64,000 nt of DNA from IMG/VR virus record IMGVR_UViG_3300042292_001109, positions 1 through 64,000 of that record. The stretch is one strand, 5' to 3'. Below the pieces are notes generated by a model. That model had not been told where the DNA came from, did no database searches, and saw nothing but the letters and a program-made list of their open reading frames with translations. This document shows positions 23,005 through 31,800 of this stretch, piece by piece; the stretch's first letter is position 1, and each line of letters starts with the position of its first letter. The stretch comes from a virus. The position numbers and the translations under genes were made by a program.

Positions 23005-23709
23005 ATGTTAAAACCTAAAAACAGATCTAAAAAATCAGCAAATAGAGTTTCTGCATTGCATTTTGAATTAAAAAAAATCTATCCAATGACAGAAAACCAA
23101 AAGAAAGTGTTTGATTTGTATGATGAAGGAAAGAACCTAGTCGTGTATGGTAGTGCTGGTTCTGGAAAAAGTTTTTTAAGTTTATATCTAGGTCTAAAAG
23201 AAATGCTTGATGAAGCGGCATTTAGTAAAATCGTAATCCTGCGATCTGCTGTTGCAACTAGGGATTTAGGATTTCTTCCTGGAACTGAACGAGAAAAAAT
23301 ATCTGTTTATGAAGCTCCATATCGGTCAATAATTAACGAATTATTTGGTCGAGCTGATGCTTATGATATTATGAAACAAAAAGATATTATCGAATTTGAA
23401 TCAACATCTTTTTTGAGAGGTTTAACATATGCTAATTGTTTAATTTTCGTAGATGAAATGGAGAATATGACTTTCTCTGAACTTAACACTATCTTTACTC
23501 GTATAGGTGAGGGTACGAAAATTATCTTCGCGGGTGACATTAGACAATGTGACCTAAATGAAAGAAAAGAATCTAGCGGTATGAAAGACTTTTTACGAAT
23601 CATGGAGGAATTAGAAGAGTTTGGTTTAGTTGAATTCACGATGGATGATTGTGTGAGATCCGGTCTGGTTAAGCATTACTTAATGGTTAAAGAACGATTA
23701 AAATTATAG
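23005..23709 (+). CDS. phoH: PhoH-like P-loop ATPase
   Basis: The protein has 234 aa. Walker A is VVYGSAGSGKSF near residue 48 and Walker B is CLIFVDEMENM near residue 146; ILRSAVATRDLGFLPGT and IIFAGDIRQCD complete the PhoH/superfamily-1-like core. PhoH-like proteins are common in T4-like phages; a role in RNA or nucleotide metabolism is suspected but not settled. AAAAGGAATTT precedes the ATG. The exonuclease gene follows after 7 nt. Confidence 0.9.
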   Translation: MLKPKNRSKKSANRVSALHFELKKIYPMTENQKKVFDLYDEGKNLVVYGSAGSGKSFLSLYLGLKEMLDEAAFSKIVILRSAVATRDLGFLPGTEREKISVYEAPYRSIINELFGRADAYDIMKQKDIIEFESTSFLRGLTYANCLIFVDEMENMTFSELNTIFTRIGEGTKIIFAGDIRQCDLNERKESSGMKDFLRIMEELEEFGLVEFTMDDCVRSGLVKHYLMVKERLKL

Positions 23710-23716
23710 GAATAAA

Positions 23717-24367
23717 ATGAATTTTTGTCATGTTAATATTGAATTAACGGAATACCCAAGAGTTGATATAAATGGTAGTCGACACTATCAAATAGGTCAT
23801 AAATGTTATCCATCTATTACCAATGTCTTAGGTTCCACTGCTGATAAAACTCATCTTAATGAATGGCGGAAACGCGTTGGAGATAACGAAGCTGATCGTA
23901 TTTCCGCCAATTCATCCAAAAGAGGTACTAATCTTCACCTAATGTGCGAAGATTATCTTAACAATAGACCTCTTTCTTGTAAAATGCCTGATGCATTGGA
24001 AATGTTTTATTCGCTTAAACCAGTTCTACATAGAATTAATAACATTCATTGCCAAGAAGCAACTCTGTACAGCGATAAATTAAAAATTGCTGGAACTGTT
24101 GATTGTATTGCTGAGTTTGATGGATTATTATCTGTAATTGATTTTAAGAATTCCCGTAGGGAGAAAAAAGAAGAGTGGATTTTTGACTACTTTTTACAGG
24201 AGTGTTTTTACGCTTTAGCTTATCAGGAAATGACTGGCAATAAAATTAAACAGATCGTAACAATAATTGCGGTTGAAGATCGAAAACCCCAAGTTTTTGT
24301 CAAGGAAATTAGACCTTATATTAAGCCATTAGTTGAGCGAAAAAAGTTATATTTAAATAAATATTAG
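23717..24367 (+). CDS. PD-(D/E)XK exonuclease (RecB/MGME1-like)
   Basis: The protein has 216 aa. Core motifs: KRGTNLHLMCEDYL (motif with His), IAGTVDCIAEFDG (first acidic residue) and LLSVIDFKNSRREK (D-x-K), then a helix with the conserved Gln/Tyr (FLQECFYALAYQEMTG). This is the RecB-family layout seen in phage single-strand exonucleases and in MGME1. It is probably used in recombination or host DNA breakdown. It is co-directional with PhoH, which often precedes it in T4-like phages. Confidence 0.8.
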   Translation: MNFCHVNIELTEYPRVDINGSRHYQIGHKCYPSITNVLGSTADKTHLNEWRKRVGDNEADRISANSSKRGTNLHLMCEDYLNNRPLSCKMPDALEMFYSLKPVLHRINNIHCQEATLYSDKLKIAGTVDCIAEFDGLLSVIDFKNSRREKKEEWIFDYFLQECFYALAYQEMTGNKIKQIVTIIAVEDRKPQVFVKEIRPYIKPLVERKKLYLNKY

Positions 24368-24390
24368 ATACACATTTATTAAGGATTAAT

Positions 24391-25260
24391 ATGAAAACTT
24401 TTAAACAATTTATTTTTGAATCAGAAAAACCAAAAGAATACGAAATAATTTCCAATAGTCATGGAACTCATGCTTCTATAGATAAACATACTAAAACGCC
24501 ATATCATGACAAACCAAAAGAATATGAAATAATTTCTAATAGTCATGGATCTCATGCAAGTAAACCAACAAAACTAAAAGAAAATACTGAGCATCCTAGT
24601 TTTGAAGAGCATTTTTTACCTAAAATTAAATCTGCTGATGATCGCATCAAATTTAATAAAGGTATGGATGATCATATGGATAATTTACACGAAACTCATC
24701 CGCACTCAACCGAAGGTAAAACACAGTTAAAAAGGTTTACCGAAGGTTCTAGCGGAATAACTAGCGATTTGATTCGACATCATACAGAAGGCGTTCCATT
24801 AGAACACGAACATTTTGTTCATAATTTAGATAGACATGGGTTCGTACCAGCTAAACATAAATTCGATACCTATTCTGGTGTTGGTTTTAATATTAAAAAC
24901 GCAGAGCCAGCTGGAAAAAGTAAACAAGGTAATTCAGTTTATCATCAACCGACTTATCTATCTTCTTCTATCGATAAAAATGTCGCTGTTTCTTTTTCTC
25001 AAACTGCTGCTAATCGAAATAGATCCAAAGATGTTCATATATTGCATTGGCATCACAATGAACACGATCCAGTTGGCGTTGTTGGTAAGCATAGCGAATA
25101 TTCTCATGAACACGAAGTATTAATTCCCAGAACAGAAACTACTGCTTCAAGACATCATATTGAACATATGGGAACTGACAAATATAGCGATAATTATGAT
25201 AACATAATTCATGTTCATCACGTTAAAAGAGTTCCTGAATCGGAAATAGTAAAAGGCTAA
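24391..25260 (+). CDS. Capsid-targeted ADP-ribosyltransferase-like protein
   Basis: The protein has 289 aa. The N-terminus MKTFKQFIFESEK is almost the T4 internal-protein peptide (MKTYQEFIAE) with I-F-E as cleavage site. Residues 11-62 contain a tandem duplication (KPKEYEIISNSHG.HAS twice). The core matches phage ADP-ribosyltransferase-like domains: TYSGVGFN near residue 160, YLSSSIDKNVAVSF near 188 (the STS motif), VHILHWH, and EHEVLIPR near 238 (the ExE motif that holds NAD and the substrate). The usual first Arg is not obvious. T4 injects Alt, an ADP-ribosyltransferase that modifies host RNA polymerase; I infer an analogous injected effector. It overlaps no gene and is followed by the kinase-like gene. 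Confidence 0.7.
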   Translation: MKTFKQFIFESEKPKEYEIISNSHGTHASIDKHTKTPYHDKPKEYEIISNSHGSHASKPTKLKENTEHPSFEEHFLPKIKSADDRIKFNKGMDDHMDNLHETHPHSTEGKTQLKRFTEGSSGITSDLIRHHTEGVPLEHEHFVHNLDRHGFVPAKHKFDTYSGVGFNIKNAEPAGKSKQGNSVYHQPTYLSSSIDKNVAVSFSQTAANRNRSKDVHILHWHHNEHDPVGVVGKHSEYSHEHEVLIPRTETTASRHHIEHMGTDKYSDNYDNIIHVHHVKRVPESEIVKG

Positions 25261-25261
25261 T

Positions 25262-25987
25262 ATGAAAACGTTTAAACAATTAAAAGAAGAGTTGATTAAA
25301 GTATCTGGACAAAAAGGGTCAAATCCAGGTGGCACCTATAAAGATACCGAAAAAAATACTGAACATTATATTAAACATCCAGATAATCCAGATCAAGCAA
25401 AAACAGAAGTTCTATCTTCTAAACTTCATGAATTAATGGGAATTCACACACTTAAACCTAAATTAGTTAGTGTTGAACGTAATAAAACTTCAGTATCAAC
25501 AGAATTTAATCATAATCTTGAACCAGTTACTTCTAAACATATTCCGCATTTAACTGATGAACATCATAAACAATTAGGTAAAATCTATGCTGCTGGTGTT
25601 CTTACTAAAAATTGGGATGCGATGGGAACTGGTATAGAACACGGGCAAGGAAACGTTTCCTTAGATAAAAACAAAGGTCATCTTGTTTCAACAGACCAAG
25701 GCGGATCTTTTAATTTTAGAGCACAGGGCGGACATAAAGATTATGGACATGATATAGCAGAAAAAGATTCTTTGAAAAACCCTAGTATGTCAGAGGGAGC
25801 TAAGTTCTTTAATAAAGCAATGGAACATCCTGGAGTTCGAGAACATGTTGTTAACTCATTAAAAAGTATGCACCCAGATAAAGTTCATAAGGCGTTTAAA
25901 TCCTCTGGATTAAGTAACTGGGAAGAATTACATAATAATTTTAAACGTAGACATAAAAAACTGCTTGACAATCTAGAATCTTCGTAG
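25262..25987 (+). CDS. Capsid-targeted kinase-like protein
   Basis: The protein has 241 aa. MKTFKQLKEELIK repeats the first residues of the upstream ART-like protein and offers L-K-E as cleavage site. A kinase-like core follows: GSNPGGTYKDTE (phosphate loop, about residue 20), HYIKHP (candidate Lys), AKTEVLSSKLHELMG (helix with Glu), NWDAMGTG near residue 117, GQGNVSLD (Asn) and LVSTDQGGSF near 142 (metal-binding Asp, DFG-like). This D...N...D pattern is found in the HipA/PI-kinase-like families present in many phages. The substrate is unknown. It starts 1 nt after the previous stop, so both are co-translated. Confidence 0.7.
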   Translation: MKTFKQLKEELIKVSGQKGSNPGGTYKDTEKNTEHYIKHPDNPDQAKTEVLSSKLHELMGIHTLKPKLVSVERNKTSVSTEFNHNLEPVTSKHIPHLTDEHHKQLGKIYAAGVLTKNWDAMGTGIEHGQGNVSLDKNKGHLVSTDQGGSFNFRAQGGHKDYGHDIAEKDSLKNPSMSEGAKFFNKAMEHPGVREHVVNSLKSMHPDKVHKAFKSSGLSNWEELHNNFKRRHKKLLDNLESS

Positions 25988-25993
25988 TATAAT
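25965..25993 (+). promoter_or_regulatory. Early sigma70-type promoter
   Basis: GCTTGACA, 17 nt and TATAAT. The -35 lies inside the end of the kinase-like gene; it reads to the ATG at 26027. Confidence 0.9.
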
Positions 25994-26026
25994 AAATTTA
26001 TGTTAACTTTGAGTGGGAATTAAATT

Positions 26027-26383
26027 ATGTGGATATGTACAAATTATGGGTTTTTTAGTGTTGTTAAAGTAAATCCATTATATATAAATGATGGTGATAA
26101 TGCTGTAAATGAAGTTTTTGCTATTAGAGCTAGAGATATAAAACATTTACAGCACGGGTTTCCAAATAAAAAAGTTTTTCAATACCCTAACTCAGATTAT
26201 GGATACAGGGTATATTTGACTGTAGAAGAATTAAATGAATTTTTGTTAAATGAAGTTCAACAAATAAATTATGCTAACTTTAAAAATTCAGTTAAAGATT
26301 CCAAATTACATAAATTCTTTAGTGAGATTTGGTATTTGGGAGTTTCTATTTTATGCGATAAACCTAATAATCGGAGGGTATAA
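26027..26383 (+). CDS. Conserved hypothetical protein, 118 aa
   Basis: The protein opens MWICTNYGFFSVVKVNP and has AIRARDIKHLQHGFP, NSDYGYRVYLT and INYANFKNSV. This pattern (MWI.T.YGFFS, (R)AR...HL, DY.YR, Y.NFK) is that of a small family common in bacteria and phages, of unknown function. It has its own strong early promoter and GTGGGAATT before the ATG. Confidence 0.65.
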   Translation: MWICTNYGFFSVVKVNPLYINDGDNAVNEVFAIRARDIKHLQHGFPNKKVFQYPNSDYGYRVYLTVEELNEFLLNEVQQINYANFKNSVKDSKLHKFFSEIWYLGVSILCDKPNNRRV

Positions 26384-26386
26384 ATA
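26379..26386 (+). promoter_or_regulatory. T4-type late promoter box
   Basis: An exact TATAAATA, inside a small GGAG/CTCC hairpin, lies about 130 nt before the endolysin ATG. Late control of lysis would be expected. Confidence 0.5.
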
Positions 26387-26516
26387 CTCCTATATCATTA
26401 AGTTTTGAAATTTTTTAACAAAATTAGTAGCTTTTCAGGAAAAGATAAGTCCTAATTTCATAATTAAAAGTATTTGCTGGGATTGTATTGGATGCTTTTT
26501 AAGGAGAAAAACAAAG

Positions 26517-27011
26517 ATGTATTCAATTGCGAAAAAGGCGATAATTCTTGCTATTACTCTAATAATAATATCAAAAGCGAGTTTCGCAGAATCGTTATAT
26601 GACGAATCAGAAAAAACGTGCTTGGCTAAAGTAATTTATCATGAAACCAGAGGAGAACCGCTATCTGGTAAAAAAGGTGTAGCTAAAGTTGTCTTAAATC
26701 GAAAATCCGATAAACATTTTCCCAAAACAATATGTTCAGTAGTTAATGAAATTACTACTCGTAAAGGGAGAAAAGTCTGTCAATTTTCATGGGTATGTAC
26801 CCGACCCAAAATTAAATGGGGTAGTGCTGAGTGGAAAAATAGTTTAGAATTATCTAATGATATTCTAAGCAACAAGGTTTCTCTTCCAGACTTTGGTTTA
26901 AATGTATTGTTCTTCAGAAGTATTAACTGCAGACGAGGGTTTGGAAAGGGTAATTACAAGCTAGTGTCAAAACTAGGTAAAACTAACTTTTATACAAAGA
27001 AGATTGCTTAA
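26517..27011 (+). CDS. SleB-like cell wall hydrolase (endolysin) with signal peptide
   Basis: The protein has 164 aa. Residues 1-24 form a signal peptide (basic start, IILAITLIIIS, then SFAES with an A-x-A-like cut). The mature part matches the Hydrolase_2/SleB family: CLAKVIYHETRGEPLSGKKGVAKVVLNR (HET with the catalytic Glu, near residue 44), FPKTICSVV, CQFSWVC and VLFFRS. It would be exported by Sec and cleave peptidoglycan in the periplasm, acting as the lysis enzyme. A strong ribosome-binding site (AAGGAGAAAA) precedes the ATG. Confidence 0.85.
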   Translation: MYSIAKKAIILAITLIIISKASFAESLYDESEKTCLAKVIYHETRGEPLSGKKGVAKVVLNRKSDKHFPKTICSVVNEITTRKGRKVCQFSWVCTRPKIKWGSAEWKNSLELSNDILSNKVSLPDFGLNVLFFRSINCRRGFGKGNYKLVSKLGKTNFYTKKIA

Positions 27012-27235
27012 TGGAAAACTTTGAAGAAATGCATAAATTCTCGAATATTATTTTTGATAAAGTAAAATCGAGTAAACTAGAGTATCTGGATGCAATTGTA
27101 TCGTACTGCTCAGAAAAAGAATTGGAAGTTGATTCGATTATATCGCTGATATCTCCAGCTCTTAAATCTAAAATGGAAGAAGAAGCTATTGGGCTGAGGT
27201 TGATAAAAAATTCATCTCCGCGCTTGACTTTTTAA
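27011..27235 (+). CDS. 33: gp33-like late transcription co-activator
   Basis: The protein has 74 aa (T4 gp33: 112). LEYLDAIVSYCSEKELEVDSI and LISPALKSKMEEEA match the compact gp33 of T4-like cyanophages. gp33 bridges RNA polymerase and the sliding clamp gp45 to activate late promoters. The last residues (PRLTF) resemble the hydrophobic clamp-binding tail. Its ATG overlaps the endolysin stop (TAATG). Its presence supports reading TATAAATA boxes as late promoters. Confidence 0.75.
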   Translation: MENFEEMHKFSNIIFDKVKSSKLEYLDAIVSYCSEKELEVDSIISLISPALKSKMEEEAIGLRLIKNSSPRLTF

Positions 27236-27252
27236 AAGTAGTATAGTATAAT
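27224..27252 (+). promoter_or_regulatory. Early sigma70-type promoter
   Basis: GCTTGACT, 17 nt and TATAAT. The -35 overlaps the last codons of gp33; it reads into the gp59 gene. Confidence 0.9.
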
Positions 27253-27272
27253 TATTGAGTAGGTGAAACAAA

Positions 27273-27869
27273 ATGTCAGGATATACAGCTTGTTGCTTAT
27301 ATCGAGCCTTAAAACTACATTTTACAACAGATTATGATTTCAATAAGTATAAAGGAAAAGTAAAATATACTCCTGCGCAGTTTGATAAAAATTCACATAA
27401 ATATGTGTATGAAAAACTTGCAAAGAAATTTAGCGATGAGGATCTTAAAAAATTCTTTATCGCTAATTTTTTGCAAAACGAAAACGTATGGGTTCAAGAC
27501 TTGTTATCGCAGGAAGCATATGAAAATTTCGTAAAGTTTAATACGAAATGTCAATCATTATCTTATGTATTTGAAGGCGAGTTAATATCAATTTTTGGTG
27601 AAGAAAATCATAAATTGTTATTCAAATCAAATAGTGATGACCTTCCGTTATTGTTAACGAAGTTATTACGAAATGAAGTTTCTCCGGAAACTATATTAAT
27701 TATGAATGAGTTTTTACATTTTCTACCTAAATGGGAAGTAAATATTAAAGATGAATTCGTTTGGCCAAAAGTTAAACTTAAATTGTTTAAATATAGGTCG
27801 TTTTTAGAGTATGATAAAAGTAAATTCAAAAAGACGTTTATTAATACAGTTAAAGAATTTACCGAGTGA
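27273..27869 (+). CDS. 59: gp59-like DNA helicase loader
   Basis: The protein has 198 aa (T4 gp59: 217) and is all-helical. It shares with T4 gp59 the spacing of the aromatic and basic blocks: YRALKLHFTTDYDFNKYKGK, KNSHKYVYEKLAKKF, FFIANFLQNENVWVQDL, LLRNEVSPETILIMNEFL and WPKVKLKLFKYRSFLEYD. gp59 loads helicase gp41 on gp32-coated forks. The order gp33-gp59-gp32 is that of T4. Confidence 0.85.
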   Translation: MSGYTACCLYRALKLHFTTDYDFNKYKGKVKYTPAQFDKNSHKYVYEKLAKKFSDEDLKKFFIANFLQNENVWVQDLLSQEAYENFVKFNTKCQSLSYVFEGELISIFGEENHKLLFKSNSDDLPLLLTKLLRNEVSPETILIMNEFLHFLPKWEVNIKDEFVWPKVKLKLFKYRSFLEYDKSKFKKTFINTVKEFTE

Positions 27870-27930
27870 AATAAGTTGTGTTAAGTTGTTAATACATTGT
27901 TTAAATTAATTGTTAATAAGGTGTTTATAT

Positions 27931-28860
27931 ATGGACTTTTCTAAATTAAAAAAATCATCAGGCTCAAACTTAGAAAAAATGGCTAAAGCTGTTGAGCAAA
28001 TGGCTGGCGGAAATCAAAATAGCGATGCAGATGAATACTGGAAATGTGAGTTAGACAAATCTGGTAATGGTTATGCAGTTATTCGCTTTCTTCCAACATC
28101 TCCAAAAGATGCGGAATCAGATGGTCTTCCATGGGCAAAATATTATGATCATGGCTTTCAAGGTCCAGGTGGTTGGTATATCGAGAAATCTTTAACGTCA
28201 ATCGGTCTTGACGATCCGTTAGGAAAATATAATAGCGAACTATGGGAATCAGGAATTGAGGCTAACAAGGAGCAAGCACGTAAGCAAAAACGTCGATTGC
28301 ATTATGTCTCTAACATTTATATTGTTAAAGATACAAAACATCCTGAACATGAAGGAAAAGTATTTAAATATGTTTATGGTAAGAAAATTTTTGAAAAAAT
28401 TACTCAAGCTATGAATCCTCAGTTTGAAGATGATAAACCAATCGATCCATTTGATTTCTGGGCTGGCGCAAACTTTAAATTAAAAATTCGTAAAGTTGAC
28501 GGTTATCAAAATTACGATTTAGCTGAATTTGATAGCGCAGGTCCGTTGTTTGAAGATGATGATAAATTAGAAAAACTTTGGAAATCACAATATTCTTTAC
28601 AAGAATTATTGGAACCTAAAAACTTTAAATCTTATGCGGATTTAGATGCTAGGTTAAAAAGAGTTTTAGGTCAAACTAATCAATCAAAATACAAAACTGC
28701 TGAAGATTATACAGCAAAATCTCTTGATGAGGTTGAAGATGAAGTATTTGTACAAAATGTAGTTGAAAAGAAAACTACTGCTTCATTTGCTGCAGCCGTA
28801 ATTGATGACGAGGAAGATGACGATATGTCATATTTCTCTAAACTTGTAGGTGATGATTAA
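27931..28860 (+). CDS. 32: gp32-like single-stranded DNA-binding protein
   Basis: The protein has 309 aa (T4: 301) from ATG 27931; a longer frame from a TTG at 27910 lacks a ribosome-binding site. MDFSKLKKSSGSNLEKM is the N-terminal self-interaction (LAST) region. The OB-fold core follows (GYAVIRFLPTSP, WAKYYDHGFQG, WYIEKSLTSIG, IYIVKDTKHPEHEGKVFKY). The C-terminus is acidic (DDEEDDDMSYFSKLVGDD), as needed for binding partners. The zinc ligands of T4 gp32 are missing: only one Cys is present. A terminator follows. Confidence 0.95.
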   Translation: MDFSKLKKSSGSNLEKMAKAVEQMAGGNQNSDADEYWKCELDKSGNGYAVIRFLPTSPKDAESDGLPWAKYYDHGFQGPGGWYIEKSLTSIGLDDPLGKYNSELWESGIEANKEQARKQKRRLHYVSNIYIVKDTKHPEHEGKVFKYVYGKKIFEKITQAMNPQFEDDKPIDPFDFWAGANFKLKIRKVDGYQNYDLAEFDSAGPLFEDDDKLEKLWKSQYSLQELLEPKNFKSYADLDARLKRVLGQTNQSKYKTAEDYTAKSLDEVEDEVFVQNVVEKKTTASFAAAVIDDEEDDDMSYFSKLVGDD

Positions 28861-28868
28861 ATAAGAAA

Positions 28869-28891
28869 GGGAGCTTCGGCTCCCTTTTTTT
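28869..28891. terminator. Strong terminator after gp32
   Basis: GGGAGC, TTCG loop, GCTCCC and seven T; it also overlaps the end of the minus-strand tail gene. Confidence 0.9.
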
Positions 28892-31800
28892 ATGCCATTA
28901 ATCCACCTTGCGTACTCCACATACTTCCTTCTTCCATCATTTTTATAGTTGGATCATCGTTTCTTACCCCAGGAACAGATTTTCCTGTTCCTGCTGGAGC
29001 AGGTGGAGGAGGAGTTTGTTGAGCTTGCTGTTGTGGAGGTGCTGCAGGTTTAGGTGAAGTTTGTCCATTTTGATTTCCTGTTAAATTATTACGTTGTTCG
29101 TTTAATGAACTCATTTCTGTGTGAATATCAGATAAACGATCTAGTTGTTTATCCATTGTTTCTTTATCAACATTAACTCCAGATTGACCAATTTCATTTC
29201 TTTCGTTTTCTAGAGTAGCTTTTTGTCTGTCAATTTCCGCAACCTGTTCTTCTGTGTCAGTATTTTTTACAGGAGATGCAGTATCTTTTCGACCTTCTAA
29301 TATGTCACCTGGACCTACTTCTTTGCCATGCCTCATATAATATCCAGGTTTTCCTGGAATTGGAGTTGTATGATATTTAGCCAAAGGATCTGGGTTGTTT
29401 ACTGGATCTTTTTCGTGTGCTTCTGCTGCTTTATCTAACTCAGTTGGTTGATATTCTTCCGCAGTTCTTGTTGTAACTCCTCCTCCAGTTGTTACTTCTC
29501 TATGTTTATTAGTCGTAGTAGTATATTGCGACGTTTCTATTGTTTCTTTTGGAGAAACATGGTGTTCGTTTGCTGTAGTAACATTTTCCACAGTTTCAAC
29601 GTATGGGGAAGGGTTTTCTTTGTTTATTCTATTAAATTCAATATTATTTCGTTCTCTACTTATTTCACTATTTTTCGCATTTATTTCGTCAACTGTTAGG
29701 TTTCCTGGATTTTTAGCAAGTTCTTCTGCTTGTTGTGCAAGTTCCTCTTCTCTAATTTCATCTGGAGAAGCATTTGACATATCTTTTTTTGGCGCATATC
29801 TTGTTGCATGTTCTGTAACAGTTGATGAAGAAGCAGTTTTTGTCGTTACTTCGTCTTCTGCAGGAACATCATACGGGCTAGATTTTTCCTCTTCTCCTGG
29901 AGCTATAAAATATGGATTTCTTGTTCTATCTCCAGTAAGTTCTACTCCTTTTATTACAGGTTTTGCTGAAGAAGTTTCTTTTTTATCAGGTAAACTTTTA
30001 CCCATAAGTTTTTCGGCATTTCTTACTCTTTCTGAAGAATGCCCTCCATGCATACTTGCTGCAGTTATTTCGTATTTTCTTTCAACAGATTTAGCAGCTC
30101 CTTCAGCAGTAGTTTGTTTTCGAAGGTCGTTTCCTGCGCTTTTATGTGAATTATTTAATTCCCAATCTACAAATTCCAACTGATCTTCAAGAGAAGCTCC
30201 AACTAAATCTTTATGCATTATTTCTTTAAATTTAGCTTGGCGATCTGGGTGCCATTGAGCTATCCCTACTGCTTTGCCTCCATCTCCGCGTCTTTCTCCT
30301 GATATTACATCTTTGTTAAAATTTCCTGATTCTCCTTGTAAGTTTCCAACAATTCCTGCAGCTTGTTCTTCTGTATACCCCTTATTCATAAAGAAGTTTT
30401 TTGCATATGCTGCTTTATCATCTCCTCCATTTAATAACTCAGCTCCAACAACTGCTCCGCCAACTCTTGCTGCTGTTGGAGCAACAGCTTTAGCTGCGCT
30501 GCCCGCAGCTTTAGCGCCACCTAAAATTCCTCTTCCTATTTTTGAGAGTAAGCCAACTTTTTTTGCTGGATTTAGCGCAGAAACAGCAGCTGCGCCTGCA
30601 GCTTTAGGGTTAATTTTACCCAATAGTTTTGACCAGAAACCTTTATCTGCTTCACCCATTCCTCCTTCTTCTCCGCCTAAACCTCCCCCGCCTCCGCCAT
30701 AAATGGGGGTTGCAGATCCCATTTCATTCTGACGAGCTTGCATATTTGCAGAATTTAAATCATTTGTAGCATTTTGTTGTGATTGTGATCGCGTTAACGA
30801 AGAAACATCTCTAGATATTGAATTAATAGTATCATTTGTTTTTGCTAATACATTATAAATTTTATTTAATACTTCAATTGCAGATTTTCCTTGAACGTCT
30901 CCGCCACCGAAATGACTTTCACCGATTCTACCAGAATCCCCGCCAGAGGGCATTGAATTAAATGTTGACCCAACTGAACCTCCGCCAGTAAATAATGATC
31001 CCATCCCTGCACTAATCCCCCTGAATGGATTTGACCCCTTTCCAACAGCTGCTCCTAATGCTCCACCTGCTACATCTCCTAATAAATTACCTGCTCCTTT
31101 TTTTATATCTTCCCATGCTTCTCCTGGATGATCAATTGCATTATCAACCCAATCTACTCCCTTTTGAGCTTTTTCTTGCCATTTGGTTTTTTCTTCGTCA
31201 GATAAATTTTCATAATATTCGCCTGCTGGTATTCCAATAGCAGCACCTAATCCTGCTCCTTTTAATGTAGTTTTACCTAAACTTGCAATTCCACTACCAA
31301 CAGATTTTGCTCCCTCGACAACCTTTCCGCCAGCCCAATCTGCGCCCTGAACAATTTTATTTTTAGTCCAATCTGCAACTTTACCAAAAATACTTTGTTC
31401 TGGCGGCGGAGTTATTGTTTCTTGAACAGTTTCCGTCGCTCTTGTTGTGTTACTTCTAAATGGAGTTTCTGTAGCAGTGGAATTTGTTGCAGTTCTTGCT
31501 TGCTGCTGTTCTGCTTGCGCTCTTTGAATAGATTCCTGTGCGCGTTGTTCTCGGGCAGCTGCTCTTGCTGCCCGCTCTGTAGATAATGCTTCGTCTGCTT
31601 TATCTGCAGCACTTTTAAATACATTACTTACTTTTTTTAATGAAGGAATATTTTCGCCAATTACTTCAGCAGCACCCTTAAACAATTTTGGAGCAGCTTT
31701 AAATGCAGCTTTACCTGCTGCTCCTCCAAGTGCAGTAGTAGCAACATCTCCTGCAAAAGATGCTATTGCTCCTCCTTGACCTTTTAATGCTTGGCTATAT

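Noticed and set aside
31395-31586. Cys-rich plus-strand proteins opposite the 1056-aa tail gene
   Set aside because: Composition reflects antisense of Ala/Gln/Arg-rich codons; no start signals.
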